Origin: Demequina sp.
Lineage (GTDB): Bacteria > Actinomycetota > Actinomycetes > Actinomycetales > Demequinaceae
Direction: 5' to 3'
NCBI RefSeq assembly: GCF_016278775.1
Contig: NZ_JADQBF010000070.1
Coordinates: 1 to 64,000 of the forward strand
Length of the DNA: 64,000 nucleotides
The notes under the pieces were generated by a model. It was not told the DNA's origin, made no database searches, and saw only the letters and a program-made list of their open reading frames with translations. This document shows, piece after piece, positions 36,492-46,584 of this stretch. The position numbers and the translations under genes were made by a program. Position 1 is the first letter of the stretch, and each line of letters begins with the position of its first letter.

Positions 36492-37652
36492 TTACTCGGC
36501 GACGCCGGAAGCGACCTCTTCGGCCGACCAGTATCCGGAGTCAACCAGCAGCGACTGGATGTTGTCTGCGTAGACAATGTCCGACTCGAGCAGGTACGAG
36601 GGAACGATCTTGACGCCGTTCTCGTAGGTCTCGGTGTCGTTCGCCGTGGGCTCTCCACCGGTGAGGAACTCCTCGGTGGCGGTGACTGCCTGAGCAGCCA
36701 GCTTGCGCGTGTCCTTGAAGATGGTCGCGAACTGCACGTCATCTGCAATGAGCTTCACGGAGGCGATCTCAGCGTCCTGGCCGGTGACAACGGGGAAGCC
36801 GTCGGCAACGGTGGCAGGGTAGCCAGCGTTCTGCAGCGCGGTGATGATGCCGCGCGACAGGCCGTCGTAGGGCGACAGCACGCCGTCGACCTGGAGGTCG
36901 CCGGAGTAGTTGGCCGTCAACAGGTCCTCCATGCGACGCTGGGCAGTTTCCTGCTGCCAGCGAAGAATGGCCGCCTGCTCGATGTCGAGCTGACCGGACG
37001 GGACCACGAGGGTTCCGTCGTCGAGGTAGGGCTGAAGGACATCCATCGCGCCGTTGAAGAAGAAGAACGCGTTGTTGTCATCGAGCGAACCCGCGAACAA
37101 CTCGACGTTGAACGGGCCGGTGGCGTCGCCCTCGGAACCGTCCTGGTTGAGGATGCCCAGGCCGACGAGCAGCGAAGTAGCCTGCTGGACGCCCACCTGG
37201 AAGTTGTCGAACGTCACGTAGAAGTCAACGTTGGCGCTCTCGCGGATCAGGCGGTCATACGCGATGACCTTGATTCCCTTGTCAGCGGCGTTCTGCAACT
37301 GAGCGGACAGCGCGGTGCCATCGATGGCGGCGATGATCAGCACGTCTGCGCCGTTCGTGATCATCTGGTCGATCTGCTGGGTCTGGGTCGGGATGTCGTC
37401 GTTGGCGAACTGCAGGTCAACCTCGTAGCCGAGTTCCTGAAGTCCGCTCTCAACGGCAGCGCCGTCCGCGATCCAGCGCTCGGACGTCTGCGTGGGCATT
37501 GCCACGCCAATCCGGACGTCTTCTGCAACGGGGGCCGACGTGTCGTCGGTGGCGTCACTTGTTGTGGTACCGGCACCTTCACCGGAGCAAGCTGCAAGTC
37601 CTAGAGCTAGGACTGTTGCAGCCGCGGCACCCATAAGCCGCTTGGCGTTCAT
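36492..37652 (-). CDS. chvE: sugar-binding lipoprotein of a CUT2 ABC transporter (ChvE-like)
   Basis: 386 residues. Lipobox LAAC (Cys22), then a periplasmic-binding fold: [51 protein letters not shown] (ligand contacts) and [12 protein letters not shown]. The set matches ChvE-type proteins that bind galactose, arabinose and xylose. It is held outside the cell and feeds the gguA/gguB pair downstream. AGGAGG lies just before the ATG. An operator-like ATGTT..AACAT site stands 52 bases upstream. First gene of its operon and probably the most strongly expressed. Confidence 0.9.
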   Translation of the reverse strand: MNAKRLMGAAAATVLALGLAACSGEGAGTTTSDATDDTSAPVAEDVRIGVAMPTQTSERWIADGAAVESGLQELGYEVDLQFANDDIPTQTQQIDQMITNGADVLIIAAIDGTALSAQLQNAADKGIKVIAYDRLIRESANVDFYVTFDNFQVGVQQATSLLVGLGILNQDGSEGDATGPFNVELFAGSLDDNNAFFFFNGAMDVLQPYLDDGTLVVPSGQLDIEQAAILRWQQETAQRRMEDLLTANYSGDLQVDGVLSPYDGLSRGIITALQNAGYPATVADGFPVVTGQDAEIASVKLIADDVQFATIFKDTRKLAAQAVTATEEFLTGGEPTANDTETYENGVKIVPSYLLESDIVYADNIQSLLVDSGYWSAEEVASGVAE

Positions 37653-37703
37653 ATCTCCTCCTCGAGATAGCCCGCCCCTGTCAGGAGCGGTCGTACAGTC
37701 AGT

Positions 37704-37719
37704 ATGTTCACGTTAACAT
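37704..37719. promoter_or_regulatory. LacI-type operator 1 (chvE promoter)
   Basis: ATGTTCACGTTAACAT, a near-palindrome. It recurs with small changes at 41754 and 42925. About 45 bases further upstream CGAACCGGTTCG (37761-37772) is a perfect 12-bp palindrome, either another site or part of the araA 3' end. Confidence 0.75.
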
Positions 37720-37806
37720 TTCGATGTCAAACCACAATTGGTCACGATCCGGTTACAACACGAACCGGTTCGAACTTCGACGCGGTTTCGACACCAAAAC
37801 GTGATC

Positions 37807-39324
37807 TCAGCGGCGTCCGGGCGAGCCGAAGTACGCCGCGTTGAAGCGCATCGACCGCTCGATGCCCGAAACCGTGGCTGCGTCGTCGATCACCACGAGC
37901 TCGACCCCCATGATGCGGGCGAAGTCCTCGATGACCTGTAGCGAGAGCTGATTCGACATGGCGGTGTGGTGAGCGGCTCCCGCCATCATCCACGCCGTCG
38001 CGGCGGTCTTGAAGTCGGGCTTGCTGCGCCACACGGCGCGGCCCACCGGGAGGTTCGGCATGGGCTGAGGAAGGTCGACGTTCTCGACGTCCGCGACCAC
38101 CAGCCGGAAGCGATCCCTCATGTCGGACAGCGCCACCACTACCGCTGGCCCCGCGTCGGCCGTGAACACCAAGCGGACGGGGTCCTCCTTGCCGCCAATT
38201 CCAAGGGGATGCACCTCAAGGCGCGCCTTCGCAGAACTCAGAGCAGGGCTCACCTCGAGCATGTGGGCGCCGAGCGTCAGTTCCTTGCCCTCGACCAAGT
38301 GATAGGTGTAGTCCTCCATGAGGCTCGCACCACCCGGACGGCCAGCGCCCATCACGTTCGCGATGCGCACCAGCATGGCCGTCTTCCAGTCGCCCTCTGC
38401 CCCAAAGCCGTAGCCGTCCGCCATCAGGCGCTGAACGGCCAGGCCCGGCAGTTGCTTGAGCTCGCCCAGGTCCTCGAAGGTGTCGGTGAAGGCAGTGAAT
38501 CCGCCCTCTTCAAGGAAGGCACGCAGGCCGACCTCGATGGCGGCGCCGTCACGAAGCGACTGGTGGCGCGGCGCCCCAGGGAGCAACTCGTCCGCCACGT
38601 CGTATAGGTCGATGTACTCGGCAATCAACGCGTCTACCTGGGCATCGGTCGCGGCGTTCACGCGCTCCACCAGTTCGTTGACGCCCCACGTGTTGATCTG
38701 GGCCCCAAATACGGCCTCTGCCTCTGTCTTGTCGCCCTCAGTGACAGCCACAAACCGCATGTTGTCGCCAAAGCGGGCCACCTTCATCGACCGCGCGGCC
38801 TGAGCACCGGCCGCTGCACGCGTCCAGTCGCCGACCCTCTCTTGCACCGACGCGTGCGAGGCATGGCCCACCACGGTCGTGCGCGGCACGCCAAGGCGCG
38901 ACTCGATGTAGGCGTACTCCCTATCACCGTGCGCGGCCTGGTTGAGGTTCATGAAGTCCATGTCAATGGTGTCCCATGGCAACTCCACGTTCGCCTGCGT
39001 GTGCAGGTGCAGAAGCGGCTTGGTGAGCGCCTGCAGGCCAGAGATCCACATCTTGGCTGGGCTGAAGGTATGCATCCAGGTGATGACGCCGATGACGTTC
39101 GGCGCGGCGTTGGCCTCGAGCATCGTCGCGTGAATCTGCTCCCGGGAGATCTGCACCGGCTTCCACGCCACCTTGACGGGAACGGCATCAGAGTTCTGCA
39201 GGTGTGCGGCGACACCCTGAGACTGCTCGGCCACCTGCGCCAAGACCTCGTCGCCGTACAGCGTCTGGCTGCCGGTCAGGAACCACACCTCGTATTCGGC
39301 GAGATTGGGAACGATGCTGGTCAT
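37807..39324 (-). CDS. araA: L-arabinose isomerase
   Basis: 505 residues. [14 protein letters not shown] at the start, [14 protein letters not shown] (first metal-site Glu) and LMEDYTYH (second Glu), and the conserved [11 protein letters not shown] show a complete AraA that turns L-arabinose into L-ribulose with Mn. Overlaps araD by ATGA (39321-39324) and has GGAGG upstream. Last gene of araB-araD-araA. Length is normal. Confidence 0.96.
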   Translation of the reverse strand: MTSIVPNLAEYEVWFLTGSQTLYGDEVLAQVAEQSQGVAAHLQNSDAVPVKVAWKPVQISREQIHATMLEANAAPNVIGVITWMHTFSPAKMWISGLQALTKPLLHLHTQANVELPWDTIDMDFMNLNQAAHGDREYAYIESRLGVPRTTVVGHASHASVQERVGDWTRAAAGAQAARSMKVARFGDNMRFVAVTEGDKTEAEAVFGAQINTWGVNELVERVNAATDAQVDALIAEYIDLYDVADELLPGAPRHQSLRDGAAIEVGLRAFLEEGGFTAFTDTFEDLGELKQLPGLAVQRLMADGYGFGAEGDWKTAMLVRIANVMGAGRPGGASLMEDYTYHLVEGKELTLGAHMLEVSPALSSAKARLEVHPLGIGGKEDPVRLVFTADAGPAVVVALSDMRDRFRLVVADVENVDLPQPMPNLPVGRAVWRSKPDFKTAATAWMMAGAAHHTAMSNQLSLQVIEDFARIMGVELVVIDDAATVSGIERSMRFNAAYFGSPGRR

Positions 39325-40034
39325 GAGAGGCCTCCCTGCGGCTTCTGTCCGTAGACGTTTTGGTAGCGATCAAAGAGCGCGTCGATCTTGTCTTGAGGGA
39401 TCGGCACCAGGTCGCCCCCCTGTTTTGCAATGTGGATGGTGCGCGCCACGTCCTCACACATGACGGCCGCCTTCACGGCGTCCTTGGCGTCCTTGCCAAT
39501 GGTGAAAGGCCCGTGGTTGGCCATGAGGACGGCCCGCGAGCGGTGTCCTGACAGGGTCTCCACGATGCCCCGGCCGATCGAGTCGTCGCCGATGATGGCG
39601 AAGGGTCCGACGGGGATCTCCCCGCCGAATTCATCCGCCATGCCGGTGATCACGCACGGGATCGGCTCGTGGCGAGCGGCCCACGCCGTGGCGTAGGTGG
39701 AGTGCGTATGCACCACCCCGCCCACGTGGGCCATGTGACGGTAGACGTAGGCGTGAGCGGCGGTGTCCGACGAGGGCGAGCGGTCGGAGCCAGCGGTGCC
39801 GGGAATGACGTTCCCCTCAAGGTCGCACACCACCATGTTGTCGGGCGCCAGATCCTCGTAGCCGACCCCAGAGGGCTTGATCACGAACAGGTCGTGCCCA
39901 GGAACGCGTCCAGAGACGTTTCCGCCAGTCCAGATCACCAGGTCGTAGCGCGGCAGCTCGGCGTGCAGATCGCTCACCTGCTGGCGAAGTCCGGCGACGG
40001 CCTCTTCAATGGCGCCGACGTCGTAGTCCGTCAC
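39321..40034 (-). CDS. araD: L-ribulose-5-phosphate 4-epimerase
   Basis: 237 residues of the class II aldolase fold. [35 protein letters not shown] (zinc His residues) and [12 protein letters not shown] (third His) match AraD, which makes D-xylulose 5-phosphate. The GTG start overlaps the araB stop (GTGA, 40031-40034), so translation is coupled on both sides. Confidence 0.96.
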   Translation of the reverse strand: MTDYDVGAIEEAVAGLRQQVSDLHAELPRYDLVIWTGGNVSGRVPGHDLFVIKPSGVGYEDLAPDNMVVCDLEGNVIPGTAGSDRSPSSDTAAHAYVYRHMAHVGGVVHTHSTYATAWAARHEPIPCVITGMADEFGGEIPVGPFAIIGDDSIGRGIVETLSGHRSRAVLMANHGPFTIGKDAKDAVKAAVMCEDVARTIHIAKQGGDLVPIPQDKIDALFDRYQNVYGQKPQGGLS

Positions 40035-41689
40035 GAGTGCGCCTCCTTTCGCATGGCCTTGAGCCGCTTCATGACGTCGTTCGCGCCGCGGCCAAAGTAG
40101 TCGTGAATGAGCTGGTATTCGGCGAAGAGGCGGTCATAAGCGTCGGCCGCTTCTTGGTTCGGCTGGTACTTGCCCCGCTCCACGCGACCCATGGCTTCCC
40201 CAGCGTCGGCGACTGACGCGTAGGCGCCTGCCGCTGCCGCCGCGTGAATGGCGCTGCCCAAGGCCGGGCCTTGGTCGGAGACGATCGTGGACAGCGGCAA
40301 GCGGAGCACGTCCGCATACAGCTGCATGAGGTGAGGGTTCTTGAGCAGCCCTCCGGCCACCACAAACTCGGTGACGGAAACGCCAGCCGCGTTGAAGGTC
40401 TCCACGATCACGCGCGTGCCAAAGGCCGTGGCCTCGAGGAGCGCCCGATAGCCCTGCTCGGCCTTGGTCGCGAGCGTCTGGCCCACGATCACGCCAGACA
40501 GATTGGTGTCCACCAGCACGGAGCGGTTGCCGTTGTGCCAGTCAAGCGCGACCAGACCGTGAGCGCCCACAGGCTCCTCGAAGGCGAGGTCGGTCAGGTG
40601 CTGGTGCACGGACTTGCCAGCGGCTTCTGCCTCGTCGAAGTAGCGGCCAGGCACCTGGTTCTTGACATACCAGGCAAAGATGTCACCGACGCCCGACTGT
40701 CCGGCTTCGTAGCCGTACTTTCCAGCGGCAATGCCGCCGTCGACGACGCCGCACATTCCCGGGACGTCGACAAGGCTGTCGCCGTTCATGACGTGGCACG
40801 TCGACGTGCCCATGATGGCGAGCATTTGCCCAGGCTCCATCGCCTTGGCGGCGGGGGCCGTCACGTGGGCGTCGACGTTACCTACTGCGACGGCGATCCC
40901 TTCAGGCAGACCGGTCCACTTCGCCGCTTCAGCGGTCAGGCCGCCGGCGCGCTCGCCCAACTGGCCGATGCGGTGTGCCAGCTTGGAGGCCGCGAAGCCC
41001 TTGAACGCTGGGTTGAGGGCGGCCTCGAAGTCCTCGGAGGGGTAATCGCCGTCTTGAAGGATGCCCTTGTAACCGGCCGTGCAGGCATTGCGAACGTACT
41101 CGCCGCACAACTGCCATACGATCCAGTCTGCGGCCTCGAGCCAGTGGTCCATCCGCTCGTACATCTCGGGGTCTTCTTCGAGGATCTGGAGCGCCTTGGC
41201 GTACTCCCACTCGGAAGAGATGAAGCCTCCATAGCGAGGCAACCAGTCCTCACCACGTTCGCGCGCGAGGGCATTGATGCGGTCGGCCTGAGCCTGGCCT
41301 GCATGGTGCTTCCAGAGCTTCACGTAGGCGTGCGGGCGCGACTCGAGACCCGGAACCTCGCACATGGGCGTGCCATCGGCAAGCGCCGGCATCGGCGTCG
41401 ACGCAGTGAAGTCGGTCGCGATACCGATGACGTCGGCCGGGTCAATGCCCGCTGCCTTGATCGCCGCAGGAACGGCCTTCTGCAGTACCTCGCGATAGTC
41501 ATGAGGCACTTGCAGCGCCCACTCGGGAGGGAGCTTTTCTCCCGTGGCCGTGAGCTCGGCGTCCATCACGGCGTGAGGGTACTCGTGCACCGCGGTGCCG
41601 ACCTCCTCGCCATCGCTCACGCGAACCACCAGAGCGCGCCCAGAGAGGGTGCCATAGTCCACGCCCACTACGTACTTGTCGTCTTCCAC
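40031..41689 (-). CDS. araB: L-ribulokinase
   Basis: 552 residues of the FGGY kinase family. VVGVDYGTLSGRALVV is the N-terminal phosphate motif; GNVDAHVTAPAA, IMGTSTCHVM and FVVAGGLLKNPHLMQ are AraB-type. It phosphorylates L-ribulose. GTG start with AAGGAGG upstream. First gene of araBDA; operator 2 lies 65 bases upstream, close to where a promoter would be. Confidence 0.96.
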   Translation of the reverse strand: MEDDKYVVGVDYGTLSGRALVVRVSDGEEVGTAVHEYPHAVMDAELTATGEKLPPEWALQVPHDYREVLQKAVPAAIKAAGIDPADVIGIATDFTASTPMPALADGTPMCEVPGLESRPHAYVKLWKHHAGQAQADRINALARERGEDWLPRYGGFISSEWEYAKALQILEEDPEMYERMDHWLEAADWIVWQLCGEYVRNACTAGYKGILQDGDYPSEDFEAALNPAFKGFAASKLAHRIGQLGERAGGLTAEAAKWTGLPEGIAVAVGNVDAHVTAPAAKAMEPGQMLAIMGTSTCHVMNGDSLVDVPGMCGVVDGGIAAGKYGYEAGQSGVGDIFAWYVKNQVPGRYFDEAEAAGKSVHQHLTDLAFEEPVGAHGLVALDWHNGNRSVLVDTNLSGVIVGQTLATKAEQGYRALLEATAFGTRVIVETFNAAGVSVTEFVVAGGLLKNPHLMQLYADVLRLPLSTIVSDQGPALGSAIHAAAAAGAYASVADAGEAMGRVERGKYQPNQEAADAYDRLFAEYQLIHDYFGRGANDVMKRLKAMRKEAHS

Positions 41690-41753
41690 TGAGGCCTCCT
41701 TGCCCTGAAAACGGTGGTGCTCGTGGCGGGCAATCGGAACCGCCCACCCCCAA

Positions 41754-41769
41754 ATGGTAGCGCTAACAT
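41754..41769. promoter_or_regulatory. LacI-type operator 2 (araB promoter)
   Basis: ATGGTAGCGCTAACAT, matching operator 1 at 11 of 16 positions, including both outer halves (AT-GT..CG.TAACAT). Confidence 0.7.
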
Positions 41770-41834
41770 TTCCCGACGCAACCGGGACATTGGGTCTGAC
41801 TCACGATGTTGTGTACGGGTGGGGACCGTGGCGA

Positions 41835-42836
41835 CTACATGCTCGGAGGCGCGACCGACTCACGCACGATCAGCTCGGCGGGCAGTGGGGACGTGTCCGG
41901 CAAGTCCTCGCCAGACAGCGCCGCGACCAGCACGGCCACTGCGAGCGACCCCACCGCGCGAAAGTCCTGGCGCACCGTGGTCAGCGGCGGCATCGTGTGC
42001 GCCGCCTCGGGAATGTCGTCAAAACCGATGACGGAGATGTGTCGCGGCACGTCGATGCCGTGAAGGCCGAGCGCGTGGATGAGACCCAGCGCCATTTGGT
42101 CGTTGGCGCACAACACGGCCGTAGCGGAGTGGTCGACGTGCTCGCCAGCTTCGAAGCCCGACTGCGCCGACCAGTCGCCCTCGATCATCGGCAACCGCGG
42201 CAGGCCCCTGCGCATCATCTCCGAGACGAAGGCACTCTCCCGCAACCGCCCCTCGGTGGAATCGCCCGGGCCCGTGATGTGCTGGATGCGCGTATGACCC
42301 ATGGACACGAGGTGGTCGATGGCAAGCCGAACCCCCTCACCCTGATCGACGGATACGGACCACGGCGCCCGCTCGTCGCCGGTAAGCAAGTATGCGACGG
42401 GAACATTGTTGGCCCGCGCGTCTGCCACGTTGAGTACGTTCCGCGTGGGGGCCATCAGCACGAGCGCCTCGATGGACCGTCCGAACAAGAAATCGAGCGC
42501 CTCATCGACCGAGGCGGCATCGTTGGCCGTTGCGGTGCTCAGCGCCTGAAAGCCTGCGTCCCTGAGGGCGCGCTCCACTGCGTAGAAGCTCGACGTCGGT
42601 CCAAAATTGGGGGTGTCAGGAACCAGCACCCCGACGGCCTGCGACCTCCCGGTAGCCAGCGAGCGCGCAGCGACGTTGCGCCGATAGCCCAGGTCCGAGA
42701 TCGCCGCCAGAACCCTCTCCCTGGTACCAGGCCGGATGCCCTCAAAGCCGTTGAGGACGCGCGACACGGTCTGGTGCGACACGCCAGCACGAGCCGCGAC
42801 GTCGTGCATGCTCGGACCCCGCACCACGTTCGCCAT
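41835..42836 (-). CDS. LacI-family regulator of the arabinose genes
   Basis: 333 residues from the ATG at 42836. MHDVAARAGVSHQTVSRVLNG is the LacI helix-turn-helix and hinge start; the sugar-binding core runs from VGVLVPDTPNFG to the end, with SVIGFDDIPEAAHTMPPLTTVRQDF. It lies just upstream of araB on the same strand. With operators at chvE, araB and its own promoter, it is best read as the repressor of arabinose uptake and use; the inducer (likely L-arabinose) is inferred. A much longer reading upstream is rejected since the HTH begins here. Confidence 0.92.
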   Translation of the reverse strand: MANVVRGPSMHDVAARAGVSHQTVSRVLNGFEGIRPGTRERVLAAISDLGYRRNVAARSLATGRSQAVGVLVPDTPNFGPTSSFYAVERALRDAGFQALSTATANDAASVDEALDFLFGRSIEALVLMAPTRNVLNVADARANNVPVAYLLTGDERAPWSVSVDQGEGVRLAIDHLVSMGHTRIQHITGPGDSTEGRLRESAFVSEMMRRGLPRLPMIEGDWSAQSGFEAGEHVDHSATAVLCANDQMALGLIHALGLHGIDVPRHISVIGFDDIPEAAHTMPPLTTVRQDFRAVGSLAVAVLVAALSGEDLPDTSPLPAELIVRESVAPPSM

Positions 42837-42924
42837 TGCGCCCTCACCGTCCTTGTGCCGACATGCAGAGGCTACCTGCCATTTCACCCCTGCACCGCAG
42901 CGACGCGCGCTCCATGGTCCGGAA

Positions 42925-42940
42925 ATGTTGGCGTTAACAT
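42925..42940. promoter_or_regulatory. LacI-type operator 3 (regulator's own promoter)
   Basis: ATGTTGGCGTTAACAT, 14 of 16 identical to operator 1. It lies in the 264-base gap between the lacI-type gene and uraA, nearer the regulator. Confidence 0.72.
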
Positions 42941-43100
42941 CATTCCACACCTCAGACAACCGGCGCGGGGCCCCTCCCGACAGATTCTCAGGCGCGCGGG
43001 ACCTGTTGCTCAGGAACCCGGGACCTTCTACCCCTAGAGTGCGAGCAAGCCGGACGCGATGGCAGGACCGGCGATGGAGAAAACGAGGCAAAGGAGCCCC

Positions 43101-44525
43101 ATGTCTACCGTTCTGTCACGACTCAAGACCTTCATGACCTGGACCGTCCACGGCGACGGCAAGAACCTGACCGGCAATCAGGCTGTAGCGCCAGACGAGC
43201 GCCTGACCTACCCGCGCACTATCGGCATCGGCGCTCAGCACGTGCTCGCCATGATGGGGTCGACGCTGCTCGTTCCCGCGATCACGGGCATGCCAGCATC
43301 GACCACTCTCTTCTTCAGCGCAATCGGCACGGCGATCTTCCTCATGATCACCGGCAACAAGGTGCCGTCCTACTTGGGCTCAAGCTTCGCCTTCATTGCC
43401 CCGCTTGCGGCGGCCGGCGTGACCTCTGCCAACGGGCCTCTCGACGGAGCGACGATCGCGATCGGGCTTGGCGGAATCCTCCTTGCGGGCCTCTTGCTCG
43501 CCGCCGTCGGTGCGCTGGTCCACCTCCTCGGCGGCGGCTGGATCCAGAAACTGATGCCTCCCGCCGTCACCGGAACGATCGTGGCGCTCATTGGGCTCAA
43601 CCTGGCGGGTGCCGCAAAGGACATGTGGAACGGCAGCCCCTGGACCGCGATCGTGACCCTTGCCGCTGTGCTGTTGCTCATGGTGCTGTCCAAGGGATTC
43701 CTCGGGCGCATCGCGATCCTCGCGGGCGCCATCATCGGCGGACTGTTCGCTGCCCTTCGCGGCGAGTGGGACGGTGCGGGCGCAGTCATTGGCGACGCGG
43801 CCTGGTTTGGACTCCCCGAATACCACACGCCCACCTTCGAGGGATCGGTGCTCATCGCGTTCATCCCCGTGGTGCTCGTGCTCATCGCCGAGAACATCGG
43901 CCACGTGAAGTCCGTCGCCGCCATGACCAACAGGGACCTAGACCCCGTGACCGGTCGGGCGCTCTTCGCCGACGGCGTGGCCACCACCCTTGCCGGCCTC
44001 GGCGGCGGTTCTGGTACCACGACGTACGCAGAGAACATCGGCGTCATGGCGGCCACCCGCGTGTACTCAACCCTCGCGTACTGGGTGGCGGCTGCAGTGG
44101 CGTTGCTGCTGAGCCTGGTGCCCAAGTTCGGCGCGATCGTTGCCGTCGTCCCCCTAGGAGTGCTGGGCGGGCTCGCGACCCTGCTGTTCGGCCTGATTGC
44201 CGTGCTGGGCGCGCGCATCTGGGTGCAGAACGGCGTCAACTTCTCTCACCCCGTCAACCTGGTCACCGCCGCAGTGGCGCTCATCATCGGCACGGCCGAC
44301 TACGAGGCAGTGTGGGGCACCATGGTGTTCAACGGCATCGCACTCGGCACCCTCGCGGCACTCGTGATCTACCACGGGCTGTCCTGGGTGGCGCAGAAGC
44401 GAGGTACTCAGGAAACTCCGCCCACGAGCCCTGCCATGGTCGAGGCCGATGTAGTGGTGGCCAACACGGCGCACATGGCCTCCAGCCCTCCCGCTGCCAA
44501 GAAGCCGCGGGGCACCAAGAAGTAA
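43101..44525 (+). CDS. uraA: uracil/nucleobase permease (NCS2 family)
   Basis: 474 residues, about fourteen helices. QHVLAMMGSTLLVPAITG, LIGLNLAGAAKDMW, IPVVLVLIAENIGHVKSV (substrate Glu) and GGGSGTTTYAENIGVMAATRVYS (second Glu) match UraA-type uracil:proton symporters. A polar tail of about 45 residues follows the last helix. The ATG at 43101 has AAGGAG 5 nt upstream; a longer reading from 43059 lacks one. A terminator follows. It is alone on its strand here, divergent from the LacI gene. Confidence 0.92.
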   Translation: MSTVLSRLKTFMTWTVHGDGKNLTGNQAVAPDERLTYPRTIGIGAQHVLAMMGSTLLVPAITGMPASTTLFFSAIGTAIFLMITGNKVPSYLGSSFAFIAPLAAAGVTSANGPLDGATIAIGLGGILLAGLLLAAVGALVHLLGGGWIQKLMPPAVTGTIVALIGLNLAGAAKDMWNGSPWTAIVTLAAVLLLMVLSKGFLGRIAILAGAIIGGLFAALRGEWDGAGAVIGDAAWFGLPEYHTPTFEGSVLIAFIPVVLVLIAENIGHVKSVAAMTNRDLDPVTGRALFADGVATTLAGLGGGSGTTTYAENIGVMAATRVYSTLAYWVAAAVALLLSLVPKFGAIVAVVPLGVLGGLATLLFGLIAVLGARIWVQNGVNFSHPVNLVTAAVALIIGTADYEAVWGTMVFNGIALGTLAALVIYHGLSWVAQKRGTQETPPTSPAMVEADVVVANTAHMASSPPAAKKPRGTKK

Positions 44526-44539
44526 TCGCACGACCGAAC

Positions 44540-44570
44540 GCCGCGTCCCGCACCCAGGGGCGCGGCTTTC
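44540..44570 (+). terminator. terminator after uraA
   Basis: GCCGCG (44540-44545) pairs with CGCGGC (44561-44566), an inner CCC/GGG pair extends the stem, and TTTC follows. Confidence 0.75.
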
Positions 44571-44580
44571 GTGTGCTCCG

Positions 44581-44934
44581 CTAGCCCCACCCCAGGGCGT
44601 GGAGGCGATCGTCGTCGATCCCAAAGTGGTGGGCGATCTCGTGCACCACCGTGACGGCCACCTCGTCGCGCACCTCATCCGCGCTGCCGCAGAGCTTCAG
44701 CGTGGGGTTGCGATAGATGAAGATGCGGTCCGGCAACTCGCCAAAGCCCCAGTCCGCCCCCCGGTCGGTGAGCGAGACGCCGTCGTACAGGCCCAGCAAC
44801 TCGGGCTCACCATCCGGCGAGTCGTCCTCGATGAGGATCACCACGTTGTCCATGAGGTCCAACAACTCGCCAGGCACCAACTCGAGCGCGTCGTCGACTG
44901 CCTGTTCAAACTCCTCAGGGGACATCGTGACCAT
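44581..44934 (-). CDS. small zincin-type metallopeptidase (TTHA0227 family)
   Basis: 117 residues. VVHEIAHHFGIDDDRLHALGWG carries the HExxH-like zinc site and its downstream Asp; the family is the minigluzincin-type metallopeptidase common in actinobacteria, of unknown target. The ATG at 44934 is likely leaderless or near so: CACAAT ends 6 nt upstream. No signal peptide. It converges with uraA. Confidence 0.85.
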   Translation of the reverse strand: MVTMSPEEFEQAVDDALELVPGELLDLMDNVVILIEDDSPDGEPELLGLYDGVSLTDRGADWGFGELPDRIFIYRNPTLKLCGSADEVRDEVAVTVVHEIAHHFGIDDDRLHALGWG

Positions 44935-45002
44935 GGGGCCATTGTGTCTCAACCGCGAGTGGACCCACCCTCCGACTACCCCTATCATTGACACTTGGCT
45001 CA

Positions 45003-45075
45003 GCCCCTATCGTCTAGTGGCCTAGGACGCCGCCCTTTCACGGCGGTAGCACGGGTTCGAATCCCGTTGGGGGTA
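45003..45075 (+). tRNA. tRNA-Glu (UUC)
   Basis: 73 bases folding as a cloverleaf: acceptor GCCCCTA with TGGGGGT, anticodon stem CCGCC/GGCGG around CTTTCAC (anticodon TTC), T loop GTTCGAATC. The first pair is G-U. CCA is not encoded. Confidence 0.95.
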
Positions 45076-45138
45076 CTGGGTGTCGACCGTCATGGTCTAC
45101 ACTTTCTCTGGTCTTGTCCCGCCTCGGCGAGACGTCAA

Positions 45139-45212
45139 GGCCCTGTAGCGCAGTTGGTTAGCGCGCCGCCCTGTCACGGCGGAGGTCGCGGGTTCAAGTC
45201 CCGTCAGGGTCG
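45139..45212 (+). tRNA. tRNA-Asp (GUC)
   Basis: 74 bases: acceptor GGCCCTG/CAGGGTC, anticodon loop CTGTCAC (anticodon GTC), T loop GTTCAAGTC. CCA is not encoded. 63 bases after tRNA-Glu, likely co-transcribed. Confidence 0.95.
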
Positions 45213-45222
45213 CGGGTATGAG

Positions 45223-45249
45223 TGCCCCTCTTATCTAAGAGGGGCATTT
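45223..45249 (+). terminator. terminator after tRNA-Asp
   Basis: TGCCCCTCTT (45223-45232) pairs perfectly with AAGAGGGGCA (45237-45246), four-base loop, then TTTG. Confidence 0.88.
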
Positions 45250-45291
45250 GTCTCAAGGGGGCGCGGTCTCTCGCCGATGCCGCTCCCCTGA

Positions 45292-45367
45292 GGCTCTGTA
45301 GCTCAGTTGGTAGAGCGCACGACTGAAAATCGTGAGGTCACGGGATCGACGCCCGTCGGAGCCACCA
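45292..45367 (+). tRNA. tRNA-Phe (GAA)
   Basis: Acceptor GGCTCTG/CGGAGCC, anticodon loop with CTGAAAA (anticodon GAA), discriminator A at 45364 followed by an encoded CCA (45365-45367), unlike the two preceding tRNAs. Confidence 0.95.
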
Positions 45368-45373
45368 CAGAGG

Positions 45374-45400
45374 GCCCCGCCGAAGCTGCGGGGCTTTGTG
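45374..45400 (+). terminator. terminator after tRNA-Phe
   Basis: GCCCCGC (45374-45380) and GCGGGGC (45388-45394), seven-base loop, then TTTGTGCTTT. Confidence 0.85.
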
Positions 45401-45456
45401 CTTTCACGGACAACGGACGACGCTGGGGCTGGCACGGACGGCTAGGTGGGGGCGGC

Positions 45457-46584
45457 TCACTCCTTCGCGCCTGCCGGGCCACGCAGGTCAGCGGCGGAGG
45501 CCTCGCCCAGTTCCGTCGCGGCAGTGGCGCCCGCAACCCCCAGCCAGCGCTCCGGTCGGCCCAGCGCGTCGGCCTCAGAGCCGGCCAGCTCCACGAGCGA
45601 GGCCGCCCACACGGGCGCCGGGTCCGACAGTCGGCCGGCGATGACGGCGGCGCGCGTGCCCGCCTGACTGGCGAGCCTCAGCACCTCGCCCACCGTCTTG
45701 CCGCCAAGCGACTGCGCGTCGTACTGTCCTTCCCCCGTGATCACCACGTCGGCATCGGCCACGGCGGCGGCCAAGCCGGTGAGACGCTGGATGTAGGCGG
45801 CGCCGGGCTCGACGCGAGCACCCCACACCGTGGCAAACCCGAACGCCGTGCCGCCTGCCGCTCCCGCGCCAGGGGCGTCGGCGTCGCCCCCCAGCAACTG
45901 CGCGTAGCGGGCAAGGGCGTCCTCGAGCACGCGAACGTCGGCCGCGCTCGCGCCCTTCTGCGGCCCGAATACCGCCGCGGCCCCGGCGGGACCCAGCAGC
46001 GGCGCGGTGACGTCCGTCAGCACCGTCACGCCGCCTGAAGGGGGCGGCCGGAGGCCCGATCGGTCGCACTCGTGCAACCCGGCGAGCGCGGCGCCGCCAG
46101 GGGGCAGCGGACTGCCTGCGGCGTCGTTCGCACGCAGGCCGAGAGCCGTGAGTGCGCCCGCTCCGCCGTCGGTCGAGGCGGAGCCGCCGATCGCGATCAC
46201 CAGCCGGGATGCGCCATCATCCAAAGCGGCGCCGATGGTCTGGCCCAGCCCGCGCGTGGAGGCACCCAGCGGATCCGGCAATGCCATGAGCGGCAGGCCG
46301 CACATCTGCGCGAGTTCCACCACGGCAGTGCCGTCTGGCAGCATGAGCCACTCTCCGCGGGCGGGGCGGCCATCCGGCCCGTCCACCGGGAACGTCCCGT
46401 GTCTGCGCGCTCCCGCCACGCACGCCTCGATCATGTCGAGCGTGCCCTCCCCGCCATCCGCTTGCGGCAAGAGGATCAGCTCGTCACCAGGGCGAATCTC
46501 CAGCCACCCCGCGGCGATGGCCCGAGCTGCTACGTCGGCCGGCACCGAGCCCTTGAACGAGTCGGGCGCTATCACGACTCTCAT
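45457..46584 (-). CDS. glxK: glycerate kinase
   Basis: 375 residues. APDSFKGSVPA at the N-terminus, LLPQADGGEGT, IGGSASTDGGAGALTALG and VITGEGQYDAQSLGGKTVGEV are the GarK/GlxK glycerate 2-kinase blocks; it phosphorylates D-glycerate. The start is the ATG at 46584, with TAGACT (46591-46596) ending exactly 6 nt before it: a leaderless mRNA. It stands alone between the tRNAs and the holin-like gene. Confidence 0.93.
   Translation of the reverse strand: MRVVIAPDSFKGSVPADVAARAIAAGWLEIRPGDELILLPQADGGEGTLDMIEACVAGARRHGTFPVDGPDGRPARGEWLMLPDGTAVVELAQMCGLPLMALPDPLGASTRGLGQTIGAALDDGASRLVIAIGGSASTDGGAGALTALGLRANDAAGSPLPPGGAALAGLHECDRSGLRPPPSGGVTVLTDVTAPLLGPAGAAAVFGPQKGASAADVRVLEDALARYAQLLGGDADAPGAGAAGGTAFGFATVWGARVEPGAAYIQRLTGLAAAVADADVVITGEGQYDAQSLGGKTVGEVLRLASQAGTRAAVIAGRLSDPAPVWAASLVELAGSEADALGRPERWLGVAGATAATELGEASAADLRGPAGAKE

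Noticed and set aside
40244..41692. 482-codon frame on the plus strand over araB
   Set aside because: Antisense to a complete ribulokinase; no recognisable domain.
45001..45400. CRISPR-like or tandem repeats between the tRNAs
   Set aside because: The repeated elements are tRNA arms and terminator hairpins only.
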